Positions 12,676-24,463 are shown, counted from the first letter of the stretch. The stretch is 64,000 bases of DNA from Asterella californica (GCA_036924285.1 JAYKYS010000001.1:11743501-11807500); one strand, 5' to 3'. The notes: generated by a model from the sequence alone, not told the origin. Made by a program: numbers and translations.

Positions 12676-13500
12676 TCAAAACACTACATCTCGACTGATA
12701 ATGATCTTTCTTGCAGCACCCAAGAGCCTATATCCTTTTTCTCTTGATGGATATTCTATGAATGTACAGATCTGAGATCTATCATCAAACTTTTGGAGCA
12801 ATTTTTGAGGAGTTCTAGCATATGCTTTACAGCCAAAAATTTGTAGGTTAGAGAGGTCTGGTTTCTTCCATATGAAAGCTTCGAGTGGAGTTTTGTTGTG
12901 AACAATGTTTGTTGGACTTCTGTTCAGAAGGTAAACCGCAGTGTTCACAGCTTCAGCCCAAAGATCTTTCGGAGATCTTGCTCAATGAGAAGACTTCTTG
13001 CCAACTCCATGATAGTTCTATTCTTCCGTTCAACCACTTCATTTTGCTGAGGCATATATGCCGTAGTCAATTGTCGCAATATCTCCTTCTCAGCAAAATA
13101 TTTGTCAGCAGCCTTGGAAATGAACTCTCCTCCTCTATCACTTCGCAGACTCTTCACTAGCTATCTAGTTTGTCGTTCCACCATGTTAACAAACTGTTGA
13201 AGATGTGAGAGTGCTTCCGACTTTCGTAACAAGAAGAAAATCCAAATATATCTCGAGAAATCATCAATAACCAGCATGAAGTCCTACCAACCTCCAAGCG
13301 AAATAGTCTCAGTAGGTCTACAGAGATCTGTATGTAGCAGCTGAAGGATTTATGTTGCTCGTGTTGTAGTAGATTTGAAGAACTTCCTTCGGGTCTGCTT
13401 AGATTTGAGACAAACTTCACGCGGGAAGACGAGTTTGGAAACACCAAAGGTCAAGTCCTCATGGAACAACTTCTGTATTTTTTGATAATGTAAGTGTCCA
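12676..13500 (-). pseudogene. Copia A GAG-pre-integrase and integrase, broken
   Basis: Going 5' to 3' on the minus strand: an HLRLGH zinc-binding motif near 13500 preceded by a TGA in the position where the family has Trp (13512-13514), a decayed first catalytic region at 13157-13447, the [10 protein letters not shown] block and VERKNRT block at 12945-13157 (second Asp and Glu of the DDE triad), and the C-terminal linker ending in a SRDVVF motif at 12676-12948. Several frame changes separate the parts. Confidence 0.88.
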
Positions 13501-13954
13501 AGTCGAAGATGTCATAATTGGCTCGTATCTGTTACAGCATCTAGTACTTGAGCAACCAAAGGTAGAGCTTGTAATTCATACAAGTGACCAACCTTGAGCC
13601 CTGTGGTTACCACAGATCCTTGGTCGAGAATGAAACATCCTTGTGCATCAAATGACAATTGAAATCCGTTTGCAACAAGTTTACCAACACTTTAAAAGAT
13701 TGTGCACCACACCAGGTACAAACCAAACACCTCCGATGGTTCTAATCTAACCTGAAGGAAGCTTAATATGAATGTTACCTTCCCCTTGACTTGATATTCC
13801 TTACCATTGCCCAGTCGTATCTCTGGTCCATTTAGAGGATTGAAATCTTGAAACTACTCCTTCTTTGATGTGGTTTGATGCTCCAAAATCAATCTACCAT
13901 TGTTGGTCATGAACATCTGTATACATGACAGTGAAGAAAAGCTTATCATCATGG

Positions 13955-14827
13955 TCAGATTCTGTATGAAGTTATCTCTATTGGTGTTTGAACATTGATC
14001 AAACGCTTTCTTCTAGCACTCATACGCGAAGTGATCATGTTTCTTACAGTAGTTGCAATTCTCAAGTTTTTGTTGTTGGAGTTGTCCTCTGAGTTTCGTT
14101 TGTTGAACTTGCTCTCTGAGTCTCGTGTAGAACTTCCTCGCTTGTTCTCCCAATGCTCTTTGTGTCTAGATTGTGAATCTTGAGGTCTACCACATTTTTG
14201 ATCTCTCCTCTTGGAGAAGAAAGCAACATCAGTGGCATTTTCTTGAGTGGACTTAGTCTCGATGTCATAGCTAAAAGCTAGTGTTTGCAGTTCTCCGAAT
14301 GTGACAAGCTCTTTGCGTACATCCACAGCTTTGACAAAATGCTCGTATGGTTCTAGTAAACTCTGGAGCACTATCAACACCAAGTTGTCATCGTCTATAG
14401 CTCCACCCAGATTCTTCAGTTGTTGTACCAAACTTTTATCTGTATTCAAATGCTCTTCGAGTGCAATGCCTGCAGTCATTTGTACACTATTCAACTTTAT
14501 GGGAAGCATTCTCTCCCTCACTCGAGTTACTCCTTCGTGCTTTTTGTTGAATGTATCTCAAGCCTTTTTTGAAGTTTTAGCCTCCAAGATATCTAAGACT
14601 TCGGAGTCTTTGATAATCATCTTGATGATGACAAGTGCTTGTTGACCTCGTTTATTCCAAGATTTGACAGCTGCTGGTGATCCAAAAGGCATCTCTTCAT
14701 CACCTAGCACAATGTCCCACAAGTCGTAATTCTGGAAGATGGCCTGAACCTTGAAACATCATATTGGATAGTTTGTGCTATCCAACTTATGATGATCATG
14801 AAGCAAGTTATCACTAACGTTAGCCAT
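13955..14827 (-). pseudogene. Copia A Gag with zinc knuckle, broken
   Basis: The frame starts MANVSDNLLHDH at 14827 and covers a UBN2-type Gag. Stops at 14759-14761 and 14558-14560 are TGA codons at positions where the family has Trp, each a single G-to-A change. The middle (13955-14521) is open and includes the VRERMLPIKLNSVQM helix region. A CCHC zinc knuckle (CNYCKKHDHFAYEC) lies at 14016-14057 in another frame and is followed directly by a TAG at 14013-14015. Confidence 0.85.
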
Positions 14828-15040
14828 CGATAGAATATAAAGTAGCTGAAAAAAATCTGAAACTTTGAATTTTGTTTCTACAGGAATTCATCGTGAGAAT
14901 GAATTTACCAAATAAATCTGTAGCTGAATTGCAATCTTTCTCTTCTAGTTAGGGTTTGCAGCAAGGTTTCGATTAAGGTTTGTCGAGGTCCCAAGAGTCA
15001 TCTATTAATTGCTAGTTCGGTGCTGGAACACAAAAATAAT

Positions 15041-15370
15041 ATGCATGTAAGATCAACTTCGGGGAACTTTTGCTCGCTTGTTGTTATAAAAGAAGATTTT
15101 AAGTGTTAAATGAGAACTCCATACCAAGTTGATAAGAGAAATTACATTACTTTCTAATGTTAAGTGATAGTTAGACCTAGAGATGCCGGAAGATCCATAT
15201 AACCCATAAAGGAATCGCTGAAAAACATGCTTTCTAAAATAGAAGGAGGTTGATCCCAAACACATCATATTTTCCTTGCAGTTTAATTTATTATTTATTT
15301 TCTCTACTGAAGGATTAGGTAATAAATAAAACCCTTGCATATTTCCCTTGAGATGAATATACAGAATATG
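15041..15370. repeat. Dispersed repeat D1, copy 1
   Basis: This segment matches 29041-29370 in the same orientation with much divergence. Shared blocks include ATGCA(T/A)G...AAGATC(A/G)ACTTC, TTTTTGC/TTTTGC...TTGTTGTTAT, GTTTAATTTATTA and TTGCATATTT...TGAATATACA. The copy directly abuts the truncated 5' side of copia A. Family unknown. Confidence 0.6.
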
Positions 15371-16179
15371 CTTTTGGTTTAGACAAAGTATGCATCCTAG
15401 TTGAGTTTTTGACAAAAAGTGGAGGAAGAGGAAAAGCATTGAACGCGAGATTGACAAGGACAAGGGTTTGCGTTGTTCTTTAGAATGATTTATTTTTAGT
15501 CATAGCTAGACTTCTGGGGTCAAAGTATAACACAGGATGTTAGAGAAACTGGTTTTATCATTCTGGATTCGGAAGATGACTGTTGCTTGCTCTTGTTTCT
15601 GTGAGTCTGATATATATTAGTTTTAGAAGTTGTACACAATAAATACACCTTGAGCAGCATGTCCCTTCATGCGAAAGTGGAGGCGCATGCTGAGAAGTGA
15701 AGGTCCAAACTATTATCAAGTGAAATGTTTCTGCTTATGGAACAGAATGCCATAGGTAAGACATTACGTATAGAGACTCGTCCATCTCAGTTTGAATTCT
15801 TGACCTCCAAGACAGAAATACTTCTAGCTAGAGGTGACTAGATAATACTTTTCTAGTAGGAATAGGATGGATCTCTTTATGATTTGTAAAGAGAATGAAT
15901 TATCCCCAAAGAGTTAGATGGTTCCCTTATACTTTGGTTGTCACTATACTCGAATATAAATGCATATGATTGTTTTAGAAAAGAGAATAATTAGTGAAAG
16001 AAATACAATGTCACTCCAATATAGAGAAAGAACTGATGATAACAATGCAAACACTACAAAGACTATGCAGCTATAAAGAGAACCCTTGTAATCGTGGTGT
16101 TCTTTTGGTGCACCTATTATGAGCTTCGCCTTGTACTGCATTGTATTATGACAACTTACAGCCTTGACATGCCTTATTA

Positions 16180-16212
16180 GATGCTAGAATATTTTTGAAA
16201 TATTCTAGCATC
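16180..16212. repeat. Perfect 15-bp hairpin with 3-nt loop
   Basis: Left arm GATGCTAGAATATTT (16180-16194), loop TTG, right arm exactly complementary (16198-16212). No poly-U tract or gene end lies beside it, so a terminator role is not supported in a eukaryotic setting. Confidence 0.9.
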
Positions 16213-16449
16213 ACGGCCAAATTTCCTGAGGCGCCTGCTGAAACGGGTCGTGGCTGCAACCACTCCGTCTGGAAGAGAAGATGGCCGTCGAAGTTCTGTA
16301 GTTCTTTACTCATCAGATTTGTTTTGTGATCTCTTCTGTAAAAATCACGGCTAGAGGATCAGTGGTTACGCAAAGCTAACCAAAGGAGCTCAGTCCAACG
16401 GTGTAGAAGAACTGCGGATTTTATGTCTTAGGCCGTTAGAGAATATAAC

Positions 16450-16860
16450 TTTTCAGCTTTAACGTTTCTTAATAGGGAGTGTCAAAGCTAAGAGAGAAGA
16501 ATTTTTGACGAGAAGAAGGAAAAAGACAGTAGTTTATCAAGGACAAGTTTGTATAGAACTATGAATCGTTTACATGTATATTTCTCAAGTGACAATACTA
16601 TTTCAGTTTTTAACATTTTACTTTTATGAAGCTTGGAATCACTTCCTTGAGTACTAAACTTCCTTAGGCTGAAACTCAAGACCAAAACAGATAACAAGTG
16701 AGTAAAAAACCTCCAGGGAGTTTTCTTAAGCACGCCTCTATAAATACTCGTAGAAACATCCACGATCTCTTGGCTGAAGTAATAACACTGACTCGTGAAC
16801 CAACAATATTTACTAAAGATTCTAGCTTTGACATTTCTTAATAGAAGATTTCAAACATCG
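16450..16860. repeat. Dispersed repeat D2, copy 1
   Basis: The core AATAGGGAGTGTCAAAGCTAAGAG (about 16470-16495) matches the cores at 17113-17140 and 41632-41660. It is flanked upstream by AGCTTTAAC, which is nearly the reverse complement of GTCAAAGCT, so a small hairpin is possible. A further partial copy with AGCTTTGACATTTCTTAATAG is at 16815-16850. No coding sequence is visible. Confidence 0.55.
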
Positions 16861-17084
16861 ACCGTAAAATAGAGATACGTCTCATGGTTAATCAGTCTTA
16901 AATGCATACAAGGCTAACAAATTCTCTACTGGAGAATTTTGAAATATAATGAATATTCAAAACTACGAGAGACCAGTTACGATCGATGGAAATCATTACA
17001 AACCACCTCCATCCAGCGATGATCCATAAGTTTACGACCTCGCAACCATAATAAATTGTATCGCCATGCCTTTAACTTTTTACG

Positions 17085-17300
17085 GTGAATGTTTGATACC
17101 CCTAATAGAGAGTGTAAAAGTTAAGAGGAAGTATTTCTCAACGGTTGAGAAAGAAAATACTGTAACTTAATTGCGGGTAATTTTATACAGAATCGAGCTC
17201 ATTTTGGATCGTCATTGTGAATAGTCATTACACATCTCTCACTACTTTATGGTTCTTACACTTGGAATAATTACTGAGAGTACTATATTTCTCTACTACA
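17085..17300. repeat. Dispersed repeat D2, copy 2
   Basis: Aligns with 41600-41830 over about 200 bp. Shared blocks include AAAGTTAAGA, TCAACGG, GG(G/A)TAATTTT(A/G)TA and CTCATT(T/C)T(G/A)GATC. The AACTTTTTAC / GTAAAAGTT inverted pair of this family is present at its start (with a 1-nt difference). Confidence 0.6.
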
Positions 17301-17454
17301 AAAACAAACCAGAGAAATAATGAAAATCTATTGAAAATACACCCGCAAAGATCTTACCTAAGTCATAACTCTCACCCGTATGTCAAGAATCTTACGAAAA
17401 GCTTCCAGCACTCACATCTCCTAATATATTTTCCTCATCGTCCGTTCCTATCGA

Positions 17455-17855
17455 TGTTACCAAACTGAGAACTGTACTCCCAAGTCTCTCAGAATATAGA
17501 ATTTGTCTCTCACAACAGAATACTACCAGTCTATTAGAACTGATAACAGATCAGCCTGTTAAAACTAATCAGAAGGAGAACTTAACAGAAATATTCCGAG
17601 ATGAAATATGCACAGCTTTACTTAGACTTCAGAACTGGTATAGACAGAAATGACCTCAGACTCATGCTACTCTACAAAGAATGTGGGTTAATATACTATT
17701 GGTACATAACTGCTGTCACCTCAAAGTGACTTACCTAACTGCTGTCACAATGCTTTTCACTTCAAAGTCATGTCACAAGTCACTTCTTCTTTTCTTTCTT
17801 TTTGTCTTTTTTCCTTCCTCATAGTTTTGATGTGACTCTCTAATGGTATTTAACA
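17455..17855 (-). repeat. Copia B 3' LTR (401 bp)
   Basis: On the minus strand it starts TGTTAAATACCATTAGAG and ends CAGTTTGGTAACA. Alignment with 45931-46290 is easy throughout (for example TTCTAATAGACTGGTAGTATT in both), with scattered substitutions. It is about 40 bp longer, mostly from extra GTCAC-containing sequence near its 5' part. Confidence 0.85.
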
Positions 17856-17865
17856 CCCTCTTTCA

Positions 17866-18096
17866 TTAGAGCATTACTTTTTTCATACCTAGTAAATCTC
17901 TAATATGTTTAAACCTTAGCTTTGGTAGAGCTTTGGTAAAAATATCAACTAACTGATTTTCTGATAGACAATATTTCAAGTTGACTATCTTAGCTTCAAT
18001 TTTTTCCCTTATATGATGTAACCTTCTCTCCAAATCTTCTGTTCTTTCTCTGATAACCCTATTGTTAACCAAGAACATTACACTCTGATTATCCAC
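17866..18096 (-). pseudogene. Copia B RNase H C-terminal fragment
   Basis: A 76-residue open frame. It carries DNQSVMFLVNNRV, a HHIREKI segment, and the tail SENQLVDIFTKALPKLRF, the standard end of copia RNase H, with LLGM following. The N-terminal two thirds of pol are absent because the element is truncated just upstream. Confidence 0.85.
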
Positions 18097-18100
18097 ATGT

Positions 18101-19671
18101 AATGTGGATCCAGATGAGGATCCGCCCTCTTTACGTGGTAGATCTGTTTCCGCGTCGAATTACTCTCGATTCGAAAATCACGAGTTTCATCAGATTTTCT
18201 TTTTAGAAAGTTCTGAATATGAGAAATTCATCAGCAGAAGTTTGATTCATCCGCTTCAGCTATTAGTCCCTGTCCGTGTGGTGATAACTGTTCTTGATGT
18301 TATGTGGTCCCTTAGCAATTATTATTATCATCATCAAAGTTATTCACAGTTCTCGTCATGTTTGTATCTGCGGATATTCTGCCTGACTGCCTGCCTATCT
18401 ATGAATACTGTACAGGAGAGTACAGTATGTACAGTAGTGAAATTCCACATGTCTCAACTCCAAGGCGGACTGCAGTTCCCGTTCCCGAAGCCCCCTGTTA
18501 TTTGCCGATCAAATTATGTTCCGAGTCAATTCATTTTAACCCTATCGTGTTCCGATGTGCTGGAAGAGGGATAGTTCGAAGAAAACGCCATCTCGTGGGT
18601 TTAACGTTGGGGGACGTTTCAGAACTTCGGAGGCTGTCTATTAATTAATGAGGAGTAATAAATGCCCGGTGTGTCACATCTGTCAGCAAGCTAATCCGAA
18701 CCTGTGAATTTACGTGCTGCTTGGGACAGTCTGACGCACAAAAGAAGGAACGAAATGTGTTCCAACCTGCGCGCTCGTCCGGGACTAACTAACTACGCTC
18801 ACGGCGACTGATATGATGGTAGCTTAAAATCCATCACTGTAGAAACCTGACATGTGACACCTCACCCTTCCCTTACTTATACGGTCAACCAGAATCAATA
18901 CTCACTCATTTCATCCTCTCAACCAGATCAATACTCGGAATCCATCTCACTCAATCACACAGCCCAAGACCGTCCGAAACCTCCAGGAGAGAAAATATAA
19001 CACAGAACTAGACCTACTTACTGACACTCAAGAAACAGAACAACAGAATAGCGAGGGAAAAGCCGAAAAGGAGTAATATCGACCGAAATGTAAACCGAGA
19101 TTCGACTCGAGAAAATGTGCACGAATTAATCGCTTGTTTACAAAGCGCGATGACCGCGTCTTTTCTTCTCCTTGACAGGATATTTACTGCACTACTCACT
19201 CGACACCGATAATGTTGTGACATCCTACTCCACAGCCGATCACGTCCGACCGTAGTAAGCAAGTGAAGAAACTACTACGTACGAACGTGAGGGTTGGGGT
19301 CATTCATGAGAGAACAGAGGCTTCAGTTAATTCACACATGATTGCCGTTTTGACAATCTCACTATTCATTTCCTACGAAGAAGTTATAAGAAAAATCTAC
19401 GTCCGACGACACAGACTTCTTTGAGGAACCGCGTCTGCTAGTTCTTCATCCTCCTTTCTACCCTTCCAGCTACAGAAAGTCCAGTGACAGGTTTCAAGAA
19501 TATAGAAGGCTCCCTCACCTGGTCGACAGCTCTCGGCACCAACATCTTCGAGGCAGGGGGTTTCGATAACCCATTCGCTTGTTTGGCGAGCGTTATGAGT
19601 GTATACAACAATGAATTCATTTAGTGGACTATCACACAATGTGTAGTCGAAGGCAGGTCGTGCAGTACGAG
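18101..19671. other. Spacer downstream of the P450 gene
   Basis: Two overlapping open frames at 18104-18574 and 18358-18648 have no recognisable domain. The first opens with GTG, not ATG, so it is not credible as a complete plant gene. Minus-strand frames at 19014-19262 and 19397-19639 lie downstream of the P450 stop; those nearest could be its 3' UTR. A 9-bp perfect inverted repeat ATACTGTAC / GTACAGTAT occupies 18405-18428. Confidence 0.3.
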
Positions 19672-21375
19672 TTAATATAATTTGTGCGCAGAAGATCGAG
19701 GTTTAGGTACCACTTGCAGAGGCACGGCCTTGAAGCATGTCAAACCGAAAGTCTCGTTCATATCGATCTCCTTGGGATTCTGGCCCGCAGGCAGGCTGAA
19801 GTCGAAGCTGTGGAGCAAACGAGCCAGGGTGAGCTGGACCATGGACAAGCCTAAATTCATGCCTGGGCAAACCCTTCTGCCTGACCCGAAGGGTAGGAGC
19901 TCGAAATCCTGCCCTCTGCAGTCGATCTGCACGTCGAGAAAGCGTTCGGGGACGAAGTCAAGCGGCCGATCATAGACACTTGGATCTCTGCCGATAGCGA
20001 AGACGTTCACATACAGCCGAGTTTTGGCCGGAATGTTGTAACCAAGCAGCTTGCACGGCTCGATAGATTCGTGGGGCAGTAGCAAAGGAGCAGGGGGATG
20101 CAGACGAAGAGTCTCCTTCACAATAGCGTAAAGGTAGGGGAAATTCGGAAGGTCAGATTCGTTAACTTTGCGCTCGATCCCCACAACAGATTCGATCTCC
20201 TCTTGAACTCTGTCCATCTTCTCCGGCTCTCTGATAAGTTCTGTTAGGCACCACTCGACAGTGCTCGACGACGTATCAACTCCAGCAGTCAGAATATCCT
20301 GTGGAACAATAATAACGTGTAGAGTCAGAATTGTGTTACAATGTCTTCCGAACATAACTCAGAGAGAGAAAAACCATGAACTGAAATCGCATTGAGCCGC
20401 AGAGGTACCCACCAAAAGAACGGCAACGACCTTTTCGTCACTCAGATTGCCCTCCTCGTCGCCTAGAGAAAGCAGGACATCGAGCAAATCCGCAGCTTGC
20501 GACGGATCTTTCTTTGACATGTCTTCGCGTTTCTCTGCTATCATTTGATACGCAACGTCGTCGAATTTTTGTACAGCATCCCTCATCCGTTTCTCGTACC
20601 CTTGGAGATCGAAACGTCGAAGGCTTGGGTAGTAGTCCCCCAAGTTGTTGACAATGCCTGACAGAATGAAAATCTCTTGAATTATGCCCCGAAACTTCTT
20701 GGACTCCGCTGCTACGTCGGAGGAGCAACCCCAACGTAAAAAGCTCTTCCCCATCGACATCCGCGTAATGACGTTCAACGTTAGCTGAGTGAGCTTCAGA
20801 GGCATGGTGACAGAGTCACCAGAACGATATTCCTCCACCAAATTCCGCACCAGGGAAGAGGATTCCTCATCACGCATGTATTGAAACGATTCGAGTCTCT
20901 TGGGGGTGAAGAGCTCGAGCAGGCAGATCTTTCTCATGGACCGCCAATGTGGACCGTACGGGGCACCAGCTACGTCCTGAAAGTTGTGAGAGAAAATCTC
21001 CACGCACGCTCCATTCGTTCGTGATGCGAAGGATCGGTCGTGAATTTTCAGAACCTGCTTAGCCATAGAAGCAGAGCTGACAATCAATGCATGGGTGGAA
21101 CCCATGCGGAGATGGTACAGAGGACCGTATTTCTGTGCTAACTTGAACATGTCCATGTGAGGCTGTGCTCCCAGAAGATGAATATGCCCGATTATAGGAA
21201 GAGCTGGGGGAGAATCGGGCCACACTGGCGCAACTTTGCGTTTGGGGAAGAGCATATGATAAAGCCTGTACATCACGGCTGCTGCAACTGACCCTGCTGC
21301 CAGAGAAACGCCGATTAGTAGCAGATAGCCCTGCTGAAGGACCCATGAAGGAGAGCTGGGGTCCATCCCGAGCAT
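19672..21375 (-). CDS. Cytochrome P450 monooxygenase, A-type (CYP71 clan)
   Basis: Two exons, 20413-21375 (321 codons) and 19672-20298 (208 codons plus TAA), encode 529 residues, normal for plant A-type P450s. Order: N-terminal membrane anchor (about residues 15-37), basic KRK stretch, proline hinge PPALPIIGH (56-64), C-helix WRSMR (144-148), oxygen-binding I-helix AGVDTSS (326-332), K-helix ETLR (383-386), PERF (438-441), and heme loop FGSGRRVC with the ligand Cys465 followed by PG. All key residues are present, so the enzyme should be active: an ER-bound, NADPH-P450-reductase-dependent monooxygenase. The 114-bp intron sits just before the I-helix, the conserved A-type position. ATG at 21375 is first in frame; Met4 is an alternative. 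Family and substrate (phenylpropanoid, flavonoid, terpenoid or other) cannot be decided by eye. It is alone, with transposons on the downstream side. Confidence 0.96.
20299..20412 (-). other. P450 intron, phase 0, 114 bp
   Basis: On the coding strand the donor is TTTTG|GTGGGT and the acceptor TTGTTCCACAG|GATATT. Splicing joins ...VVAVLL to DILTAGVDTSS in frame. Unspliced read-through meets a stop 17 codons into the intron. Confidence 0.93.
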
Positions 21376-24140
21376 GCCCCTGAAGACGTCTTCCCGAAAT
21401 GTCGAACAATCCGCCTCCTCTACACTTCGAAGTCCTCCTGCGTGATCCTCCTAACTGAGTTTCGTTTCAGTCAAGGAGACGATGAAGAACCAGCTGCAAC
21501 TCTTTAGCACTCAGTGCTTCCCCTCTAAGGACTACTTTGGGAAAGGACGGTGATTCGGGTCATGAATTTAGACCTGCATGTAGAGGAACCAACAATGCAA
21601 TCTGCAAACTGTGTAGAATACAGAGGTTGCGCCAAGTAGATCAAGTCCAGAATTCGGACGACAGCACAATTGGTTCCTATCTCTCCTAGGCCTTGCTTGG
21701 GAACAGGGTTCCTAGAACCCAGAGACTCGAGAGTTCACGAAAGGCAGATGGTAGAGAAGAGAGAATAAATTCAGCAAGACCTATTCGTTATACTACTTGA
21801 TCGTCGTGTTTATCACGACAGTCCGAGACAATGAGGGGAAGGGGAGGACTAATTTCAGCTCAACGGAAGCAACCTGAAGGCTGGTATGGTCATACTTCAA
21901 AGGGCAAAATTGGATGCGCACTACTGAGAGTGACAGAGAACACAACGCCTACAGGACTATTATCCTCTTGTGAAAACCCAAAGCTGGTTCACAGCACACG
22001 ATCTCCCACTCCCCGCTTCGAGGAAGCATGCAGCTGATCGAAGACTTGGTGACAGAACAGAACATCACTCCCAGGAGAACTATCTCGGTGAAGCGGACTA
22101 CTACTAAGCCACACTCAAACGGACTCTCCGGAAGTAGAATCACTGCGACTGCTCTGCGATCATGCAATTGATCTATTTGCAGTATTCTGCTAATTTATAC
22201 TGGGCACACAATATCACTGAATTGAATTCGGGAAGGACAATGCTCGAGACAGGATTTGCCAACATGCAGGAGACGTAAAAAGTAAACATGCACATGCAAG
22301 CTACCCGACGAACAAGGGCTGGCTGGGGCCAGCGGTAACCGGAGCTTCCGAATCGAAATGTCAAACTTTCTACCGGCTGCAAATCGTCACAGAAGTTGTA
22401 CCGTAGTAGAATCAGAGGTCGATGGGGAAAGGATGTCGCCCGAAACCGGAGGAGAGTTAAACTGAACTCATTTGCTTGCCAGTGACCTGCTAGCTCAACC
22501 GGTGCACATCAGTTCTCCTCGTGTGCCGTATCTTGCGTTCCCACTTCCCAGCACAAGCAAGATACGACAGACAGAACTTGACTCGTGGATTGACAAAAAT
22601 GGACTCTGTCTCTGCTTTAACCCTACTCACATTAAGGGCCGCGCAAGAATTAATTTCGTGAAATCGACAGGTCTGGGAAACTTCAGCCCCAACTGCATGA
22701 TTAGGTGAAAAACCTTTTTACTTTGTGATGAAAACCAGATTATCTTTATGTACGAGAACTTTTTTCTTCATGCAGTAGAAAAGTTACACTCCATCGTTCT
22801 TACTTCTCTCAGATTGTATGCAGATTCCGAGTATTCTTTCTCTTTTTATTACCGAAAGTCTTGTTTTCTTACCACTTTCTGGTTCAGTATAGACTCGGTT
22901 GAAAGGGATCAAAGAACTCTATTTTTTAATATATAATACCAACTTCATTTGTACTCGTGCAGATACACGATGGATCCAAAACAAACGATAAGAGACTCTA
23001 TAAGTAAACAACTATTGTTAATGCACCGAGACCTTAATGTCAGTACGCTAATTCACTGTCTACTTAGCTAAGTCACTGTTTCTCATGTGAAGGCGCTTAT
23101 GGCAAGTTCTCGATTAGAGTGATTAGAATAAAGCAGTAAGAGAGTAGCAGTTCGTTTCTTTAATCCAGTCTTTTTTACTAGCAAGCACTTGGGTGATCAT
23201 CATCAATCACTACAGACTTCCTTCGGTCACACTTTGCATTTAGCAGTTCGTCTATGAGTCTCGCCCTCGAATCGTCTCGAGAATCTGCCAGATTGATGAC
23301 TTGGACTTAAGTCGATTTTCAGTCCTTGATTGCCCATCTCTACATCTGCACTGACCATGGTCTCCGTAGGTTGCCACATGTTCTAGCTGGATCTAATGAT
23401 GGGAGCGCTTCACTTCTCATCTGCTTACGACAGCAAACCCTGCTTGGCAGGAAACTGAAGCTCTTGTCCAAGGCTACAATTGGGCATTGCTGCCTGTAGT
23501 TGTTGCGTCTTAAATTTCCTACTATGCTAAGCTCTGGAGAGTCATCCACCGACCGTGATAATTATGGAGCTGTAGTTCTTCCATTTTAGAGAAGCGTGAT
23601 GAGCTCCAGCCCCAGAACCATCTCCACGCCCTACGGTAACCAAGTAAAATCCTACTTCGGATCCAGTACAGTCGTCGACATGACGAAGAGAATGAAAGTG
23701 AGTTCAGGTAAGAAAGAATGGTAACCTCTTTATTCCCTTAGGCTTTAAGAGCCTCTGTCCACTATCACCATCGGCCTATTTCGCTTGTGTTCAGGAAGCG
23801 TGGACAAGGCTAGACGATAAGGGATGCATATCTAACGATTTTTATGTGTAAATGCTCGTTGGTTTTCCATTAAGTAACGTTTCACTTCGATTTTTTCACC
23901 AAAAAATGCACGCTCGCCACTCGATTTCGATATCCTCGTAGGACACAGTTTGCTTTCGACGTTTGCGGGAAAAACGACCTCGTCACGTGGACAAGTTCCG
24001 AGTCTTGTGTCAGAGAACTGAACGAAAAATTGTCATCAAAGGTACCCTACCCAAAAACCTCGGAGATGCGAAATTGTTCCAAAAATGTTTCAAACTAAGT
24101 TCGAAGAAATTAAAGAAAAGGAGTTTATTACCGAACTTGC
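21376..24140. other. P450 upstream region and spacer
   Basis: The first few hundred bases should hold the P450 promoter. I do not see an unambiguous TATA box or a motif I would name. Open frames (21831-22037, 22472-22708, 23340-23549) are short and unrecognised. A 10-bp inverted repeat CGTATCTTGC / GCAAGATACG is at 22527-22566. The region 23300-23700 is less AT-rich than average and could be a gene scrap, without a family assignment. Confidence 0.3.
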
Positions 24141-24463
24141 CTGAAAGCGTCTGATAAGAGACATATTGTAGTCCCCAAGTATATTCGCCTATTCGCTTGT
24201 TGACGTTTCACTGTGGGATTCAAATCGGTGATAGACAGTTTCACGAGTGGGATAGATAGTAGTACGGCTGACTAGAACCCCTCACCAGCTGTACTAAGAC
24301 GATGGAACTCTTCACTACTGATGCCCTAGAGTTGTCACACCCCGATCAAGAGCGCGTAATACTTACAGTAATGGAATTCAAATTTGTAGTACATGTCATG
24401 ATTGCTGAAAGCGTCTGATAAGAGACATACAGTCACATACTGTAGTCCCCAAGTATATTCGCT
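24141..24463. repeat. Direct repeats flanking 215 bp
   Basis: CTGAAAGCGTCTGATAAGAG begins at 24141 and again at 24405; both copies run on to AGTCCCCAAGTATATTCGC. The second contains an extra CAGTCACATACTG, creating a TACAGT...ACTGTA inverted pair. The intervening segment (24190-24404) has no terminal features of a known transposon. Confidence 0.75.

Larger units (their letters stand above)
10668..15040 (-). mobile_element. Ty1/copia retrotransposon A, decayed, no visible 5' LTR
   Basis: Reading on the minus strand, the order is leader, Gag with zinc knuckle, GAG-pre-integrase, integrase, reverse transcriptase, RNase H, polypurine tract and 3' LTR. Integrase before reverse transcriptase defines the copia superfamily. 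The 3' LTR is 10668-10845. No matching LTR occurs between 14828 and about 15200, and no tRNA-iMet-type primer binding site is visible in the leader, so the 5' end is truncated; the outer limit near 15040 is set by the start of an unrelated repeat. Frameshifts and stops break every domain. The base count flanking the 3' LTR (GTCAC at 10663-10667 on the plus strand) cannot be tested as a target duplication because the other end is lost. Confidence 0.9.
17455..18100 (-). mobile_element. Copia family B, 3' fragment (RNase H end plus LTR)
   Basis: The minus-strand order is RNase H C-terminus (18096-17866), polypurine tract GAAAGAGGG (17856-17864), then LTR 17455-17855. The element is cut off at about 18100, where unrelated sequence starts. 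Its LTR is clearly homologous to the 5' LTR at 45931-46290, so both belong to one family although they lie in opposite orientation about 28 kb apart. Confidence 0.88.

Noticed and set aside
18104..18574. 156-residue open frame as a host gene
   Set aside because: Its first codon is GTG, it starts at the edge of a truncated copia fragment, an equally long overlapping frame exists, and no domain is seen.
20359..20412. P450 ending by intron retention after the I-helix approach (338 residues)
   Set aside because: It would lack the oxygen-binding, K-helix and heme regions; canonical GT-AG splice sites join the two exons in frame at the usual A-type position.
20438..20734. Second open frame antisense or out of frame within P450 exon 1 (also 21059-21409 and 19682-19975)
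   Set aside because: These are shadow frames of the GC-richer P450 exons and carry no independent motif.
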